Positions 1 to 10,145 of a stretch of DNA of 64,000 nucleotides are shown here, piece after piece. Below the pieces are notes generated by a model. It searched no databases. It had not been told where the DNA came from and worked only from the letters and a program-made list of their open reading frames with translations. Origin of the DNA: Acinetobacter courvalinii (lineage in GTDB: Bacteria > Pseudomonadota > Gammaproteobacteria > Pseudomonadales > Moraxellaceae); the NCBI RefSeq assembly GCF_014635545.1, contig NZ_BMDA01000006.1, forward strand, positions 62,001-126,000. Direction: 5' to 3'. The translations under genes were made by a program, and so were the position numbers. Every line of letters begins with the position of its first letter. Position 1 is the stretch's first letter.

Positions 1-51
1 GCATCAACGCAAGGCTTGCTTAAAATATTGCTAGGAAAAACAGATGGCTAA
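1..51 (+). CDS. gpi: Glucose-6-phosphate isomerase, C-terminal end (partial)
   Basis: The frame open from base 1 encodes the last 16 residues, ASTQGLLKILLGKTDG, then TAA at 49-51. The ST-x-GL-x pattern resembles the extreme C-terminus of phosphoglucose isomerases (E. coli Pgi ends with a similar SSTNGLI segment). The stop lies 8 nt inside galE, so the two genes are translationally coupled. In Acinetobacter capsule loci gpi directly precedes the gne1/galE epimerase gene, which supports the call. Only the tail is present, so the identity rests on this short match plus context. Confidence 0.65.
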   Translation, partial: ASTQGLLKILLGKTDG

Positions 52-1060
52 GATTTTAGTCACCGGCGGGGCTGGCTATATCGGTTCGCATACCTGTGTA
101 GAATTATTGGATGCAGGCCATGAGGTAGTGGTATTCGATAATCTATCCAATAGCTCGGAAGAGGCTTTACGCCGTGTCGAAAAACTGGCCAATAAAAGCC
201 TGGTATTCATACAGGGTGATATTCGCCATGCCCATGAACTGGACCCTGTTTTTCAAAATCATCAGATTGATGCCGTAATTCATTTTGCTGGCTTAAAAGC
301 AGTGGGAGAGAGCCAGCAAATTCCTTTGGCATATTTTGATCATAATATTGCTGGCAGTGTTCAATTGTTCAAGTCAATGGAGAAAGCTGGCGTATTTACC
401 TTGGCCTTTAGCTCCTCTGCAACGGTATATGGTGAGCTGAATCCATCTCCTTATCAGGAAGACATGCCGCTGAGTTTGCCGAATAATAATTATGGTTATA
501 CCAAACTGATCATTGAGCAGATGCTAGAAAAAATGGCGCTGGCAGATACAAAATGGTCGATTGCCTTACTGCGTTATTTTAATCCGGTCGGTGCCCATAA
601 TAGTGGACAGATTGGGGAAGACCCGCAAGGCATTCCGAATAACCTGATGCCGTATGTGACTCAAGTCGCTGTGGGACGTCGTGAAAAACTTTCTATTTTT
701 GGTCATGATTATCCAACCAAAGACGGCACTTGTGAGCGGGACTTTATCCATGTAGTGGATTTAGCGAAAGCCCATGTGCTGGCGGTCACCAATCGGTTAA
801 ACAGTCACGGTTGTCGGGCCTGGAATATTGGAACAGGTACACCAATTTCAGTTCTACAAATTAAAGAAACCTTTGAAAAAGTAAATGGGATTCAGATTCC
901 AACCGAATTTGCGGAGCGCAGAGCCGGGGATTTGCCAGCATTTTATGCAGATGCTTCGCGAGCGCAAGCTGAGCTCGGTTGGCAGCCGCAATATACGCTG
1001 GAAGATATGTTGGCGGACAGCTGGAACTGGCAAAAGCAAAATCCAAATGGTTTTAACTGA
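44..1060 (+). CDS. galE: UDP-glucose 4-epimerase
   Basis: Interconverts UDP-glucose and UDP-galactose (and possibly the N-acetylated forms, as Gne1 does in capsule loci), supplying sugar nucleotides for capsule. The 338-residue length is normal for GalE. It is an extended SDR enzyme: the NAD-binding GGAGYIG is at about residues 8-14, an SSSATVYG segment lies near 125-130, and the catalytic YGYTK near 150. The start overlaps the end of gpi by 8 nt. It converges with pgm across a shared terminator at 1074-1102. Position and order match the right end of the Acinetobacter K locus. Confidence 0.95.
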   Translation: MAKILVTGGAGYIGSHTCVELLDAGHEVVVFDNLSNSSEEALRRVEKLANKSLVFIQGDIRHAHELDPVFQNHQIDAVIHFAGLKAVGESQQIPLAYFDHNIAGSVQLFKSMEKAGVFTLAFSSSATVYGELNPSPYQEDMPLSLPNNNYGYTKLIIEQMLEKMALADTKWSIALLRYFNPVGAHNSGQIGEDPQGIPNNLMPYVTQVAVGRREKLSIFGHDYPTKDGTCERDFIHVVDLAKAHVLAVTNRLNSHGCRAWNIGTGTPISVLQIKETFEKVNGIQIPTEFAERRAGDLPAFYADASRAQAELGWQPQYTLEDMLADSWNWQKQNPNGFN

Positions 1061-1073
1061 GTTTGGTTGTCAT

Positions 1074-1102
1074 AAAAAAAGGAGCATCAAGCTCCTTTTT
1101 TA
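1074..1102. terminator. Bidirectional intrinsic terminator between galE and pgm
   Basis: An A-run, the stem GGAGC-atcaa-GCTCC and a T-run form a symmetrical hairpin that serves both converging genes. Confidence 0.85.
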
Positions 1103-1113
1103 TTTGGACTAAA

Positions 1114-2484
1114 TTAGCCCTGAATCAACGCAGTTAATTCATCGACATAGTGCTGCATCGGTTGCGGATTTTGATCGGCACGACTTTCAATATTTAAGCG
1201 CAATAATGGCTCGGTATTCGAAGCACGCACATTTAAGCGCCAAGCACCAAAATCCAGACTCACGCCATCCGTGCGGTCTACCTGTGGGTTTTGATCGGCA
1301 TAATGATCAAAGATTTTTTGTACCGTCGCTTGGGTGTCTGCGACTTTAAAGTTGATTTCACCACTACACGGGAATTTGGCAATCATGTTTTCAACTAGGG
1401 TGGAAAGCGATTGACCTGTTTCTGACAGTAGCGCAATGGTGAGTAACCACGGAATCATCCCGCTATCACAATACGCAAAATCACGGAAATAGTGATGGGC
1501 GCTCATTTCGCCGCCGTACACCGCATTGTGTTCACGCATCACGTCTTTAATGAAGGCATGGCCTGATTTCGACTGTACCGCGACGCCTTGGTATTGATCG
1601 ACGATATCAAAGGTATTCCAGACCAGACGTGGGTCATGCACGATTTTCTCGCCAGCCTGTTTGATCAGGAAAGCTTGTGCCAATAAACCGACAATGTAAT
1701 AGCCTTCAATAAACTGCCCTTTTTCATCAAACAGGAAGCAACGGTCAAAGTCACCATCCCAGGCAATACCCATATCGGCCTGATGCTGCAGTACAGCATC
1801 ACGGGTGCTGTCACGGTTTTCAATCAGGATCGGATTCGGAATACCATTTGGGAAGGTACCATCCGCTTCATGGTGGATTTTAATAAATTCCACAGGGATG
1901 TTGAGTTGCTGGAATTTTTGTTCAATCGCATCAATCACATGACCTGCTGCGCCATTTCCGGCATTCACTACCAGTTTAAGTGATTTGATTTTTTGCGGGT
2001 CAATATAAGTGAGCAGATGCTCAACGAACTCAGGCAAAATATTATAGTTTTGCGTAGTACCTTTATTCGCAACTTCAGTGAATTGCCCTGATTCCGCTAG
2101 GGTCTGAATTTCTTTTAAGCCTGTTTCCGCACTGATCGGGCGTGCATTTTCACGTACCAGTTTCATGCCGTTGTAATCCATCGGGTTATGGCTGGCAGTG
2201 ACTTCAATCCCGCCCTGGACATCGAGATGGAACGCTGCGAAATACACTTCTTCGGTGCCGGTCATGCCCAGATCAAGCACATTGACGCCTGCATCATTCA
2301 GACCCCGAATGGTGGACTGTTTTAGACTCTCACTGCTTAAACGGATATCACAGCCAATCACGACGGTTTTAGGCTGATAGATCTGTCCATAGGCACGACC
2401 AATGTTATAGGCAATCTCTTCATTCAGTTCAGTACCGAGTTTGCCGCGAATATCGTAGGCTTTAAAGCAAGTCAGTTGAGTCAT
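1114..2484 (-). CDS. pgm: Phosphomannomutase/phosphoglucomutase
   Basis: Alpha-D-phosphohexomutase of the ManB/AlgC type, converting hexose 6-phosphates to hexose 1-phosphates for sugar-nucleotide synthesis. The 456-residue form starts at [14 protein letters not shown]. The frame is open 14 codons further upstream, but the family begins at FKAYDIRG, so the shorter start is preferred. Visible motifs are the phosphoserine loop [11 protein letters not shown] (about residues 98-108), the metal-binding DGDFDRC (about 240) and the sugar-binding GEMSAHHYF (about 323). A C-terminal [14 protein letters not shown] phosphate-binding loop is also present. In Acinetobacter this gene lies between the K locus and lldP, as here. 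Confidence 0.93.
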   Translation of the reverse strand: MTQLTCFKAYDIRGKLGTELNEEIAYNIGRAYGQIYQPKTVVIGCDIRLSSESLKQSTIRGLNDAGVNVLDLGMTGTEEVYFAAFHLDVQGGIEVTASHNPMDYNGMKLVRENARPISAETGLKEIQTLAESGQFTEVANKGTTQNYNILPEFVEHLLTYIDPQKIKSLKLVVNAGNGAAGHVIDAIEQKFQQLNIPVEFIKIHHEADGTFPNGIPNPILIENRDSTRDAVLQHQADMGIAWDGDFDRCFLFDEKGQFIEGYYIVGLLAQAFLIKQAGEKIVHDPRLVWNTFDIVDQYQGVAVQSKSGHAFIKDVMREHNAVYGGEMSAHHYFRDFAYCDSGMIPWLLTIALLSETGQSLSTLVENMIAKFPCSGEINFKVADTQATVQKIFDHYADQNPQVDRTDGVSLDFGAWRLNVRASNTEPLLRLNIESRADQNPQPMQHYVDELTALIQG

Positions 2485-2687
2485 ATTGTTCAATTCATGG
2501 TGATGTGATTTGAGTTGTGACCACATTATACAGATATCGTCAGCAAGTCATATTTATAGTTCTGAGTAGGCTGGTTTAAGTTGAGTATGCTTTCGAATAG
2601 AGATCGTAAAGACAAATCATTTATCAGACTTTAGTCGAATGGGGAATAATGCGTGCAAGCTAAACAGGTTGATTTAATTTAATTATT

Positions 2688-2702
2688 ATTGGTCATACCA
2701 AT
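2688..2702. promoter_or_regulatory. LldR operator candidate O1
   Basis: ATTGGTCATACCAAT is a perfect inverted repeat with the TTGGTnnnACCAA core typical of FadR-type GntR regulators such as LldR. An identical copy lies at 2794-2808, with centres 106 bp apart. Confidence 0.75.
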
Positions 2703-2721
2703 TAATGGGGTTCTGGTAGGC

Positions 2722-2750
2722 TTGATCCTGAGAATTCATGTAATTAAGAT
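2722..2750 (+). promoter_or_regulatory. lldP promoter candidate
   Basis: TTGATC at 2722-2727 and TAAGAT at 2745-2750 with 17-bp spacing. Transcription would start near 2757. The promoter sits between the two LldR palindromes, as E. coli lldPRD is flanked by two operators. Confidence 0.55.
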
Positions 2751-2793
2751 GCATAAAGATTGCAAATGGATAATATTTGCTGGTTTAGTGAAT

Positions 2794-2808
2794 ATTGGTC
2801 ATACCAAT
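2794..2808. promoter_or_regulatory. LldR operator candidate O2
   Basis: A second ATTGGTCATACCAAT palindrome, identical to the one at 2688-2702, placed downstream of the predicted promoter inside the lldP leader. Confidence 0.75.
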
Positions 2809-2873
2809 ATAGAAAGATTCGTTCAAGATCGAAGTGAAAACAAAATGACGCCCAGCATTTCAAGGAGATGAGA

Positions 2874-4535
2874 ATGCTAAATGTGTGGCAACAAATTTAT
2901 GATCCTTTCAATAATATCTGGCTATCCAGTGCGGTGGCGCTGATCCCGATTATTTTCTTCTTTTTGGCTTTGGCGGTATTTCGTTTAAAAGGCAGTGTGG
3001 CAGGGACCTGTACCGTCATCATTGCCCTGCTGATTGCGTTATTCTTTTATCAGATGCCTGCTGAAATGGCATTTGCTTCGGTGATTTATGGCTTTTTTTA
3101 CGGCTTATGGCCGATTTCATGGATTATTATCGGTGCGGTGTTTCTGTATAAAATTTCAGTCAAAACCGGGCAGTTTGATGTCATTCGTTCCAGTATTTTA
3201 TCGATTACCGAAGACCAGCGCTTACAAATGCTGTTGGTCGGTTTTGCCTTTGGGACCTTTCTGGAAGGTGCCGCAGGTTTTGGTGCGCCTGTTGCGATTA
3301 CCGCAGCATTATTAGTCGGACTAGGTTTTAAACCGCTTTATGCTGCGGGACTCTGTCTGATCGTCAATACTGCCCCAGTGGCTTTTGGCGCAATGGGCAT
3401 TCCGATTATTGTGGCGGGGCAGGTCTCGGGTGTCGAGACTATGGAAATCAGCCAGATGGTCGGTCGCCAGTTACCCTTCTTAACCCTTATTGTGCTGTTC
3501 TGGATCATGGCGATCATGGATGGCTGGCGCGGGGTAAAAGAGACCTGGCCAGCGGTGCTGGTCGGTGGTAGTGCTTTTGCAATCGCGCAATATCTAACCT
3601 CAAATTTTCTGGGGCCCGAGCTACCGGATATTACGGCATCAATTGCTTCACTGGTCAGCCTGACCTTACTGTTCCGCGTCTGGAAGCCAAAGCATATTTT
3701 CCGTTTTGAGGGTGTAGAGCCACAAAATACAAGCTCAGCAGCGCATACGCCACAACGCTATAGCATTGCGCAGATTGCCAAAGCATGGTCGCCGTTTATG
3801 ATTTTAACCGTGATGGTCACCATCTGGAGTGTGCAACCGTTTAAAGCCTTGTTTAGCAAAGACGGTGCCTTGGCGGACTGGATGGTTAAAATCGAAGTGC
3901 CGTATCTGCATAAGCTGGTAGAAAAAATGGCGCCGATCGTGCCTGAAACCACAGCTTATGAAGCGATCTATAAATTTGACTGGTTTTCTGCGACAGGGAC
4001 CGCGATTTTCATTGCTGCCCTCATCACCATCATATTCCTGAAAATGAAAACCCGTGAGGCGGTCAGCACCTTTGCTGAAACCTTGAATGAATTAAAAACC
4101 CCGATTTATTCGATTGGGATGGTACTGGCCTTTGCCTTTATTGCCAATTATTCCGGTTTGTCTGCGACCCTGGCTCTAGCATTATCACACACAGGTCATG
4201 CCTTTACCTTTTTCTCGCCATTCTTGGGGTGGCTGGGTGTATTCCTGACGGGGTCGGATACCTCATCCAATGCACTGTTCTCGGCTTTACAAGCAACTAC
4301 CGCTCAGCAAATTGGTATCCCAGAAGTGTTACTGGTGGCAGCCAATACCAGTGGTGGTGTAACTGGCAAGATGATTTCACCGCAATCGATTGCGATTGCT
4401 TGTGCAGCAGTGGGCCTGGTGGGGAAAGAGTCAGACCTGTTCCGTTTCACGGTAAAACATAGCATCATATTTACAGTCTTTGTTGGCATCATCGTCACGG
4501 TTCAGGCTTATCTGCTGCCGTGGATGATTCCATAA
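2874..4535 (+). CDS. lldP: L-lactate permease
   Basis: Inner-membrane lactate:proton symporter of the LctP family, importing lactate (and probably glycolate). The 553-residue protein has many hydrophobic segments along its whole length, including the conserved [20 protein letters not shown] region near residues 120-140 and [10 protein letters not shown] near 460. The second ATG is chosen because AAGGAG at about 2861 is well spaced from it, while the first ATG (2868) is too close. First gene of lldP-lldR-lldD, apparently controlled by LldR through the two upstream palindromes. Confidence 0.95.
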   Translation: MLNVWQQIYDPFNNIWLSSAVALIPIIFFFLALAVFRLKGSVAGTCTVIIALLIALFFYQMPAEMAFASVIYGFFYGLWPISWIIIGAVFLYKISVKTGQFDVIRSSILSITEDQRLQMLLVGFAFGTFLEGAAGFGAPVAITAALLVGLGFKPLYAAGLCLIVNTAPVAFGAMGIPIIVAGQVSGVETMEISQMVGRQLPFLTLIVLFWIMAIMDGWRGVKETWPAVLVGGSAFAIAQYLTSNFLGPELPDITASIASLVSLTLLFRVWKPKHIFRFEGVEPQNTSSAAHTPQRYSIAQIAKAWSPFMILTVMVTIWSVQPFKALFSKDGALADWMVKIEVPYLHKLVEKMAPIVPETTAYEAIYKFDWFSATGTAIFIAALITIIFLKMKTREAVSTFAETLNELKTPIYSIGMVLAFAFIANYSGLSATLALALSHTGHAFTFFSPFLGWLGVFLTGSDTSSNALFSALQATTAQQIGIPEVLLVAANTSGGVTGKMISPQSIAIACAAVGLVGKESDLFRFTVKHSIIFTVFVGIIVTVQAYLLPWMIP

Positions 4536-4554
4536 CTCTAATCAAGGAAATGTG

Positions 4555-5307
4555 ATGAGAATCTCCGATCAAGTGGTCATGAAATTACAGGCACTCATTG
4601 AGCAGCGCCAGATGAAAAAAGGTGATCGGTTGCCTGCTGAGCGTCAACTTGCGACCAGCTTAGGTGTATCTCGTCCATCCTTACGTGAAGCGATCCAGCA
4701 ATTAAACAGTCAGGGCGTGCTCAGTAGCCGTCGCGGTGATGGCACCTATATTCAACAGTTGCCTGAGCAATGGTCACAACAGTTGATTGTGAATCCGATC
4801 AGTAACCTGATTGAAGAAGATCCGTTGTACCGTTTTGATGTACAAGAAGCGCGTTTGTTGCTGGAAGGCGGCACCGCATGGTATGCGGCATTACGCTCAA
4901 CCGCTGAAGATCGCGCCAAAATCCATCATTATTTTGACGAGATTAGCCGCCATCAGAATGCTGGGGATTCGGCTCAGGCGGCAGTGGCGGATGCTGAATT
5001 CCACTTAGCGATTGCTGAGGCCTCACACAATATTGTGCTGATCCAGATGATGCGTGGCTTGTTTGACCTGTTGCAATACAACGTCTTACTGGGACGCAAG
5101 AAAGTTTATAACGATCCTGTCAATGGCGACTTGCTCAGTGAGCAGCATTTTCAGGTGATGGATGCGATTGATCGTAAAGACCCCGAAGCTGCACGCCAGG
5201 CGGTGTGTGGTCATATTGAATTTGTGATTAATCATGTACGTGCTCTGGATGAAGATGAAGCTCGCCAGAAACGTGCAACACGTTTAAGTAGAGTTGACTC
5301 AAAATGA
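4555..5307 (+). CDS. lldR: GntR/FadR-type lactate-responsive regulator
   Basis: Transcriptional regulator of the lactate operon. The N-terminal winged helix spans about residues 5-70, with the typical [22 protein letters not shown] recognition region, followed by an FCD-type helical ligand domain to about 230. The start is ATG 4555, well spaced from AAGGAAA; a GTG one codon upstream is the alternative. The 3' end overlaps lldD in an ATGA arrangement, implying coupled translation. The likely targets are the two ATTGGTCATACCAAT palindromes upstream of lldP. Confidence 0.92.
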   Translation: MRISDQVVMKLQALIEQRQMKKGDRLPAERQLATSLGVSRPSLREAIQQLNSQGVLSSRRGDGTYIQQLPEQWSQQLIVNPISNLIEEDPLYRFDVQEARLLLEGGTAWYAALRSTAEDRAKIHHYFDEISRHQNAGDSAQAAVADAEFHLAIAEASHNIVLIQMMRGLFDLLQYNVLLGRKKVYNDPVNGDLLSEQHFQVMDAIDRKDPEAARQAVCGHIEFVINHVRALDEDEARQKRATRLSRVDSK

Positions 5308-6449
5308 TTATTTCTTCTGGCAATGATTATCGTGCTGCGGCACAACGTCGTTTACCGCCATTTTTATTTCACTATATTGATGGGGGTGCCTACTCGGAAT
5401 ACACCTTAAAACGCAATGTACAGGACCTGTCTGAAATTGCCTTACGCCAACGGGTGCTGAATGACATGTCGGCATTGAGTCTGGAAACCAGACTTTTTAA
5501 CGAAACCTTGTCCATGCCAGTGGCATTGGCCCCTGTCGGTTTAACCGGTATGTATGCACGTCGTGGTGAAGTGCAAGCCGCAGTGGCAGCGGATAAAAAA
5601 GGCATTCCATTTACCTTGTCGACGGTTTCTGTTTGTCCGATTGAGGAAGTAGCACCTGCGATTAATCGTCCAATGTGGTTCCAGCTCTATGTATTGCGTG
5701 ATCGTGGCTTTATGCGCAATGCTCTGGAGCGTGCCAAGGCGGCGGGTTGTTCAACACTGGTGTTTACTGTGGATATGCCGGTGCCGGGTGCACGCTATCG
5801 TGATGCACATTCAGGCATGAGTGGGCCGAATGCAGCCATGCGCCGATATATGCAATCGATGTTGCATCCGCATTGGGCATGGAATGTCGGGATGTGTGGT
5901 CGTCCGCATGACTTGGGCAATATCTCCAAATATCTGGGTAAACCGACTGGGCTTGAGGATTATATCGGCTGGTTGGGTTCTAACTTTGATCCGTCAATCT
6001 CATGGAAAGATCTGGAGTGGATTCGTGAATTCTGGGATGGCCCGATGGTGATCAAGGGCATTCTTGATCCTGAAGATGCCAAGGATGCGGTGCGTTTTGG
6101 TGCGGATGGCATTGTGGTCTCCAATCATGGTGGGCGTCAGCTGGATGGCGTGATGTCCTCTGCACGCGCTTTACCTGCGATTGCGGATGCAGTGAAAGGC
6201 GATCTGGCGATTCTGGCAGATTCAGGTATTCGTAATGGTCTGGATGTGGTGCGCATGTTGGCGTTGGGTGCGGATACGGTGTTATTGGGTCGTGCCTTTG
6301 TGTATGCCTTGGCGGCAGCTGGTGGGCAAGGGGTGTCGAACTTGCTTGATTTGATTGATAAGGAAATGCGGGTAGCAATGACGTTGACGGGTGCTAAGTC
6401 GATTCAAGAGATTAATGCGGATTGTTTGGTACAGGCTTTGAAGCTCTAA
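5304..6449 (+). CDS. lldD: L-lactate dehydrogenase (FMN, quinone-linked)
   Basis: Membrane-associated FMN enzyme that oxidises L-lactate to pyruvate and feeds electrons to the respiratory chain. At 381 residues it matches the usual LldD length. The alpha-hydroxy-acid oxidase signature [10 protein letters not shown] lies near residues 273-282 and contains the catalytic histidine. [15 protein letters not shown] at the N-terminus and the [12 protein letters not shown] phosphate site near 306 are also typical. The start codon overlaps the lldR stop by 4 nt. A structured intergenic repeat follows before dld. Confidence 0.95.
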   Translation: MIISSGNDYRAAAQRRLPPFLFHYIDGGAYSEYTLKRNVQDLSEIALRQRVLNDMSALSLETRLFNETLSMPVALAPVGLTGMYARRGEVQAAVAADKKGIPFTLSTVSVCPIEEVAPAINRPMWFQLYVLRDRGFMRNALERAKAAGCSTLVFTVDMPVPGARYRDAHSGMSGPNAAMRRYMQSMLHPHWAWNVGMCGRPHDLGNISKYLGKPTGLEDYIGWLGSNFDPSISWKDLEWIREFWDGPMVIKGILDPEDAKDAVRFGADGIVVSNHGGRQLDGVMSSARALPAIADAVKGDLAILADSGIRNGLDVVRMLALGADTVLLGRAFVYALAAAGGQGVSNLLDLIDKEMRVAMTLTGAKSIQEINADCLVQALKL

Positions 6450-6491
6450 ATTTTCTTATTAATACGTCGCTTGTCTATTTCTGATGAGATT

Positions 6492-6631
6492 GGCGCGACG
6501 GAGTCTTATCGAGAAAAGTTCGATATAAGCCGTTAACAGACGTTACTTTTTTAAAAAAGTAACCAAAAACCTTTGCTTCGATGACGGTACGTCCTTGCTA
6601 CCGCATCGAAGCAGGCGGCATCCCTGCCGCC
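6492..6631. repeat. Structured intergenic repeat, copy A
   Basis: The lldD-dld gap contains a series of hairpins. A 22-bp perfect palindrome at 6542-6563 is built on GTTACTTTTTT and its complement. GCTTCGATG (6575-6583) pairs with CATCGAAGC (6604-6612). GGCGGC-atccct-GCCGCC is at 6614-6631. ACGGAGTC at 6498-6505 and the GGTACG...TACCGC inner segment recur in the same order, on the opposite strand, in the prpB-prpC gap (11796-12037). I read both as members of one intergenic repeat family. Confidence 0.6.
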
Positions 6632-6724
6632 AACCGCGATAGTATCTGTAAGGGATTTAAATTTTTAAATTGTATTTTTAATATAATTTTCAGTGTCTTA
6701 TGTAGATGATCCAAAGGAGCCATC

Positions 6725-8431
6725 ATGCAAACATTTTCTCCCAAAGCAGTGATCGAACGCTTACAAAATATTGTAGGGCGATCTTATGTTTTGACCGATG
6801 ACCAAAGTACGCGTCAGTACCGTCAAGGCCGTCGTTTTGGTGAAGGCAAAGTCTTTGCTGTGGTGATCCCTGGCACCTTGCTGGAACAATGGCAGGTGCT
6901 ACAAGCGGCGATTGCAGCGGACTGTATTGTGATCATGCAAGCGGCCAATACGGGTCTGACCGGTGGTTCCACACCTTATGGCGATAATTATGACCGCCCT
7001 GTGTTGGTGATGAGTACCCGTCGTTTAAAAGGGATTCAGGTGATTCATGAGGGTAAGCAGGTGATTTGTTTACCGGGGGCGACTTTGGACAATCTGGAAC
7101 AAATCCTGAAAGGCTATGATCGTGAGCCGCATTCGGTGATTGGCTCTTCCTGCATCGGTGCTTCGGTACTGGGTGGGGTCTGTAATAATTCAGGCGGTGC
7201 CTTGGTCCGTCGTGGCCCTGCCTATACCGAACTGGCGCTGTATGCACAGGTCAATGCCCAAGGGCAGCTGGAATTGGTGAATCATCTGGGCGTCAACTTG
7301 GGCTCAACTCCTGAAGAAATCCTGACCCGTTTAGAACAGCAACGCTATCAAGCCACAGATATTCTGGATGATGCTGAAAAGCAGGCATCCGATCAACGTT
7401 ATGCGCAAGATGTCACTCAGGTCGATGCCGATAGCCCAGCACGTTTTAATGCCGATCCTTCACGCCTGTTTGAAGCCTCGGGTTCGGCAGGTAAAGTCTG
7501 TGTGTTTGCAGTGCGTCTGGATACCTATGAAAAGGTAGAAAGCAGTGTGTTTTATATTGGCAGCAATGATGCCGATGACCTGACTGCGATCCGCCGTTAT
7601 TTACTGACTTCGTTGCCAAGCTTGCCGATTGCGGGCGAATATATTCATCGTGATGCGTATCATATTGGTGAAAAATACGGCAAAGATACCTTCCTGTTTA
7701 TTGAGAAATTTGGTACGGCCAATGTACCCAAAGCCTTCGCGCTCAAGGATAAGGTCGATGGCTTTTTAGAAAAGTTTAAAATCAAAGGGCTGACCGATCA
7801 TATTCTACAGGCGATCACGGCCTTGTTACCGAGCCATCTACCTAAGCGGATGACGGAATATCGCGATCGTTATGAGCATCATTTGATGTTGCGCGTTGAA
7901 AATAATTGCAAAGCCCAGACCGAGCAATTTTTACAGGACTATTTTGCGGTACATGCTTCGGGCAATTTTTTTCTTTGTGATGAGGAGGAAGGACGTAAAG
8001 CCTTTTTGCATCGTTTTGCGGTGGCAGGTGCAGCAATTCGTTATCGTGATACCCATCGGGACGAGGTTGAAGACATTGTGGCGCTCGACATTGCCTTACG
8101 TCGTAATGATCGTGAATGGGTTGAGCAATTGCCTGCGCAGATGGAGCAGCAGATTATTCATAAGCTCTATTATGGACACTTTTTCTGTCATGTCTTTCAT
8201 CAGGATTACATTCTGAAAAAGGGTCATGATCCTTTAGCGATGGAACATCAAATGTGGCATTTACTTGATGCCCGCCGTGCGGAATATCCTGCCGAGCATA
8301 ATGTCGGTCATCTGTATATTGCCAAGCCTGCACTGGCTAATTTCTACCAGAAACTTGATCCGAATAACTGTTTTAATGTCGGGATTGGACAGACCTCTAA
8401 GTTGAAGTATTGGGGCAAGGCCAAGTCCTGA
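6725..8431 (+). CDS. dld: Quinone-dependent D-lactate dehydrogenase
   Basis: Peripheral membrane FAD enzyme oxidising D-lactate to pyruvate with electron transfer to quinone. The 568-residue length fits the Dld family. The FAD-binding PCMH domain occupies about residues 35-230, with MQAANTGLTGGSTPYG near 75-90 and GSSCIGASVLGGVCNNSGG near 140-158. The middle carries the Dld membrane-binding region. The C-terminal cap includes YGHFFCHVFHQDYILKKG near 480. AAGGAGCC lies just before the ATG. It is separated from lldD by a structured repeat, so it may have its own promoter. Confidence 0.94.
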   Translation: MQTFSPKAVIERLQNIVGRSYVLTDDQSTRQYRQGRRFGEGKVFAVVIPGTLLEQWQVLQAAIAADCIVIMQAANTGLTGGSTPYGDNYDRPVLVMSTRRLKGIQVIHEGKQVICLPGATLDNLEQILKGYDREPHSVIGSSCIGASVLGGVCNNSGGALVRRGPAYTELALYAQVNAQGQLELVNHLGVNLGSTPEEILTRLEQQRYQATDILDDAEKQASDQRYAQDVTQVDADSPARFNADPSRLFEASGSAGKVCVFAVRLDTYEKVESSVFYIGSNDADDLTAIRRYLLTSLPSLPIAGEYIHRDAYHIGEKYGKDTFLFIEKFGTANVPKAFALKDKVDGFLEKFKIKGLTDHILQAITALLPSHLPKRMTEYRDRYEHHLMLRVENNCKAQTEQFLQDYFAVHASGNFFLCDEEEGRKAFLHRFAVAGAAIRYRDTHRDEVEDIVALDIALRRNDREWVEQLPAQMEQQIIHKLYYGHFFCHVFHQDYILKKGHDPLAMEHQMWHLLDARRAEYPAEHNVGHLYIAKPALANFYQKLDPNNCFNVGIGQTSKLKYWGKAKS

Positions 8432-8450
8432 CTTAAATAAAACAGGCCAT

Positions 8451-8479
8451 AAAAAAAGGCGCTTGAAGCGCCTTTTTTT
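8451..8479. terminator. Bidirectional terminator between dld and tyrB
   Basis: An A-run, GGCGCTT-ga-AGCGCC and a T-run form a symmetrical stem-loop between two converging genes. Confidence 0.9.
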
Positions 8480-8491
8480 AGATGTTACAAC

Positions 8492-9706
8492 TTAAGCGGT
8501 TGCAGCAGATTTTGCTAAAACTTCAGCCACTGCTTTGGCAACTTTGTACACGTTATTCATGTTCAGACCTGCAACACAGATACGACCACTACGTACCAGG
8601 TAGATTGCATATTCTTCACGAAGAATGTCCACTTGTTCAGCGGTTAAACCGGTGTAGCTAAACATGCCTTTTTGATTCACAAGGTAGCTAAAGTCACGGT
8701 CTGGTAACGCTTTAGTCAATTCATCTTTCAAGATGCTACGCATTTTGATAATACGCTCACGCATCTCTTTCACTTCGCCTTGCCATTGTTGATTAAGATC
8801 AGCGTCATTTAACACTTGATCAACCAACCATGCACCTGTTGTTGGTGGGCTAGAGTAGATACGACGTACTGTGGCTTTCAACTGACCGAAGGTGCATTTT
8901 GCTGCTTCAGCATCGTCACATACGAACGTCAAACCGCCAACGCGCTCACCGTAAAGTGAGAAGATTTTAGAGAACGAGTTGCTGACAATAAAGTTCAGGC
9001 CGGCTTGGTCTAAAGCACGGATGGCATAAGCATCCTGTTCCATACCATCGCCAAAACCTTGATAGGCGATGTCGAGGAACGGAATCAGGTTACGTTCTTT
9101 TAATACCACAATCACTTGATCCCATTGCGCTGGGTTCAAGTCTGCACCTGTTGGGTTATGGCAGCATGGGTGCAATAACACAATGCTTTGTTCTGGCAAT
9201 GTTTTTAACGTAGACAACATCCCGTCAAAATCAACGCCACGTGTTTCAACATCGAAGTACGGGTAGAAGTTGCTCTTGATGCCTGCACCATTGAAGATGG
9301 CAACGTGGTTATCCCAAGTTGGCTGGCTGACCCAAACTTCTGAATTCGGGAAGTAGGTTTTCAAGAAGTCTGCACCGACTTTTAATGCACCTGAACCACC
9401 AAGCGTTTGAATCGTTGCAACACGACCTTGTTGAATTGCAGGGCTATTTGCACCAAACAATAAGGCTTGAATTGCATCGCGGTAAGGCTTGAAACCTTCC
9501 ATTGGTAAATAAAGCTTGGTTTGGGTGTTTTTAGGAGCAATACGTTTTTGCGCTTCGATAATGGTATCAAGCTGAGGAACGATACTGTCTTCGTTATAGT
9601 ACAAACCAATACTAAGGTTTACCTTTTCAGCACGCGAATCAGCATTGAACTGTTCCATGAGTGATAGGATCGGATCGCCTGCATAAGGTGGGATATGTTG
9701 AAACAT
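8492..9706 (-). CDS. tyrB: Aromatic amino acid aminotransferase
   Basis: PLP-dependent class I aminotransferase (aspartate/tyrosine type), exchanging amino groups between aromatic amino acids or aspartate and 2-oxoglutarate. The 404-residue form begins [17 protein letters not shown], as in the TyrB/AspC family, with AAGGAC about 8 nt upstream. A frame extension of 36 codons upstream is unlike the family and is rejected. The PLP lysine lies in [16 protein letters not shown] near residue 250. [14 protein letters not shown] near 180 is the typical cofactor-binding stretch. A GntR-type palindrome (9880-9891) lies upstream, so control by the prp regulator is conceivable. Confidence 0.9.
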   Translation of the reverse strand: MFQHIPPYAGDPILSLMEQFNADSRAEKVNLSIGLYYNEDSIVPQLDTIIEAQKRIAPKNTQTKLYLPMEGFKPYRDAIQALLFGANSPAIQQGRVATIQTLGGSGALKVGADFLKTYFPNSEVWVSQPTWDNHVAIFNGAGIKSNFYPYFDVETRGVDFDGMLSTLKTLPEQSIVLLHPCCHNPTGADLNPAQWDQVIVVLKERNLIPFLDIAYQGFGDGMEQDAYAIRALDQAGLNFIVSNSFSKIFSLYGERVGGLTFVCDDAEAAKCTFGQLKATVRRIYSSPPTTGAWLVDQVLNDADLNQQWQGEVKEMRERIIKMRSILKDELTKALPDRDFSYLVNQKGMFSYTGLTAEQVDILREEYAIYLVRSGRICVAGLNMNNVYKVAKAVAEVLAKSAATA

Positions 9707-9879
9707 TAACAATGTCCTTTTCTTCAACAAAGTGCATAGATGTCTGGGGAGGTCGGCTTCAGAAGCGGAACCTTCGATGCCCAATAATGTATCAATAAAG
9801 ACTGCATGAAGCACGCTGTTATTTACATTTTGGTTCAGTATTTACTTACAAAATTTGTCGCCATGTGATCATTATAAAG

Positions 9880-9891
9880 ATTGTCTACAAT
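9880..9891. promoter_or_regulatory. GntR-type operator candidate in the tyrB promoter
   Basis: ATTGTCTACAAT differs by one base from the two perfect ATTGTCGACAAT palindromes nearer the GntR gene. It lies just upstream of a minus-strand TATAAT at 9871-9876. Confidence 0.5.
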
Positions 9892-10082
9892 CAGGCTGTC
9901 ATACCATGGTCGTAGCATGAACAGTCTAAGCCTGCCCAGTCGGTCGGATTGCAGGGCTAAATGATACATAGGGTCGTGCTTAAGCTATTGTTTTATCTAT
10001 TCTTATATAAGTTTTTTAGCAGTACATTGATTCGCCGTTAAGTCAGGATGATACAGTAGGATTGAAAGCATCAGTCTAATTT

Positions 10083-10094
10083 ATTGTCGACAAT
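10083..10094. promoter_or_regulatory. GntR-type operator candidate, upstream of the -35
   Basis: ATTGTCGACAAT is a perfect 12-bp palindrome ending 4 bp before a TTGCAT -35 element (10099-10104). An identical copy lies at 10146-10157. Confidence 0.7.
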
Positions 10095-10098
10095 CCTA

Positions 10099-10127
10099 TT
10101 GCATTTTTTCTTCTACCTCGTTATAAA
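10099..10127 (+). promoter_or_regulatory. prp operon promoter candidate
   Basis: TTGCAT at 10099-10104 and TATAAA at 10122-10127, 17 bp apart, flanked by two identical ATTGTCGACAAT palindromes. Transcription would begin near 10134. Confidence 0.6.
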
Positions 10128-10145
10128 ATCATCAAAACCGTAGAG

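Larger units (their letters stand above)
2485..2873. promoter_or_regulatory. pgm/lldP divergent intergenic region
   Basis: This 389-bp gap carries the promoters for pgm (leftward) and lldPRD (rightward). It holds two identical LldR-type palindromes and a sigma70-like promoter between them, listed separately. A 60-codon open frame at 2689-2871 spans these sites and is not considered a gene. Confidence 0.7.

Noticed and set aside
2689-2871. 60-codon open frame before lldP
   Set aside because: It spans the promoter and both LldR palindromes, has no ribosome binding site and no protein-like composition.
9707-9814. 36-codon N-terminal extension of tyrB
   Set aside because: The family starts at [12 protein letters not shown] and a good ribosome binding site lies directly before that ATG.
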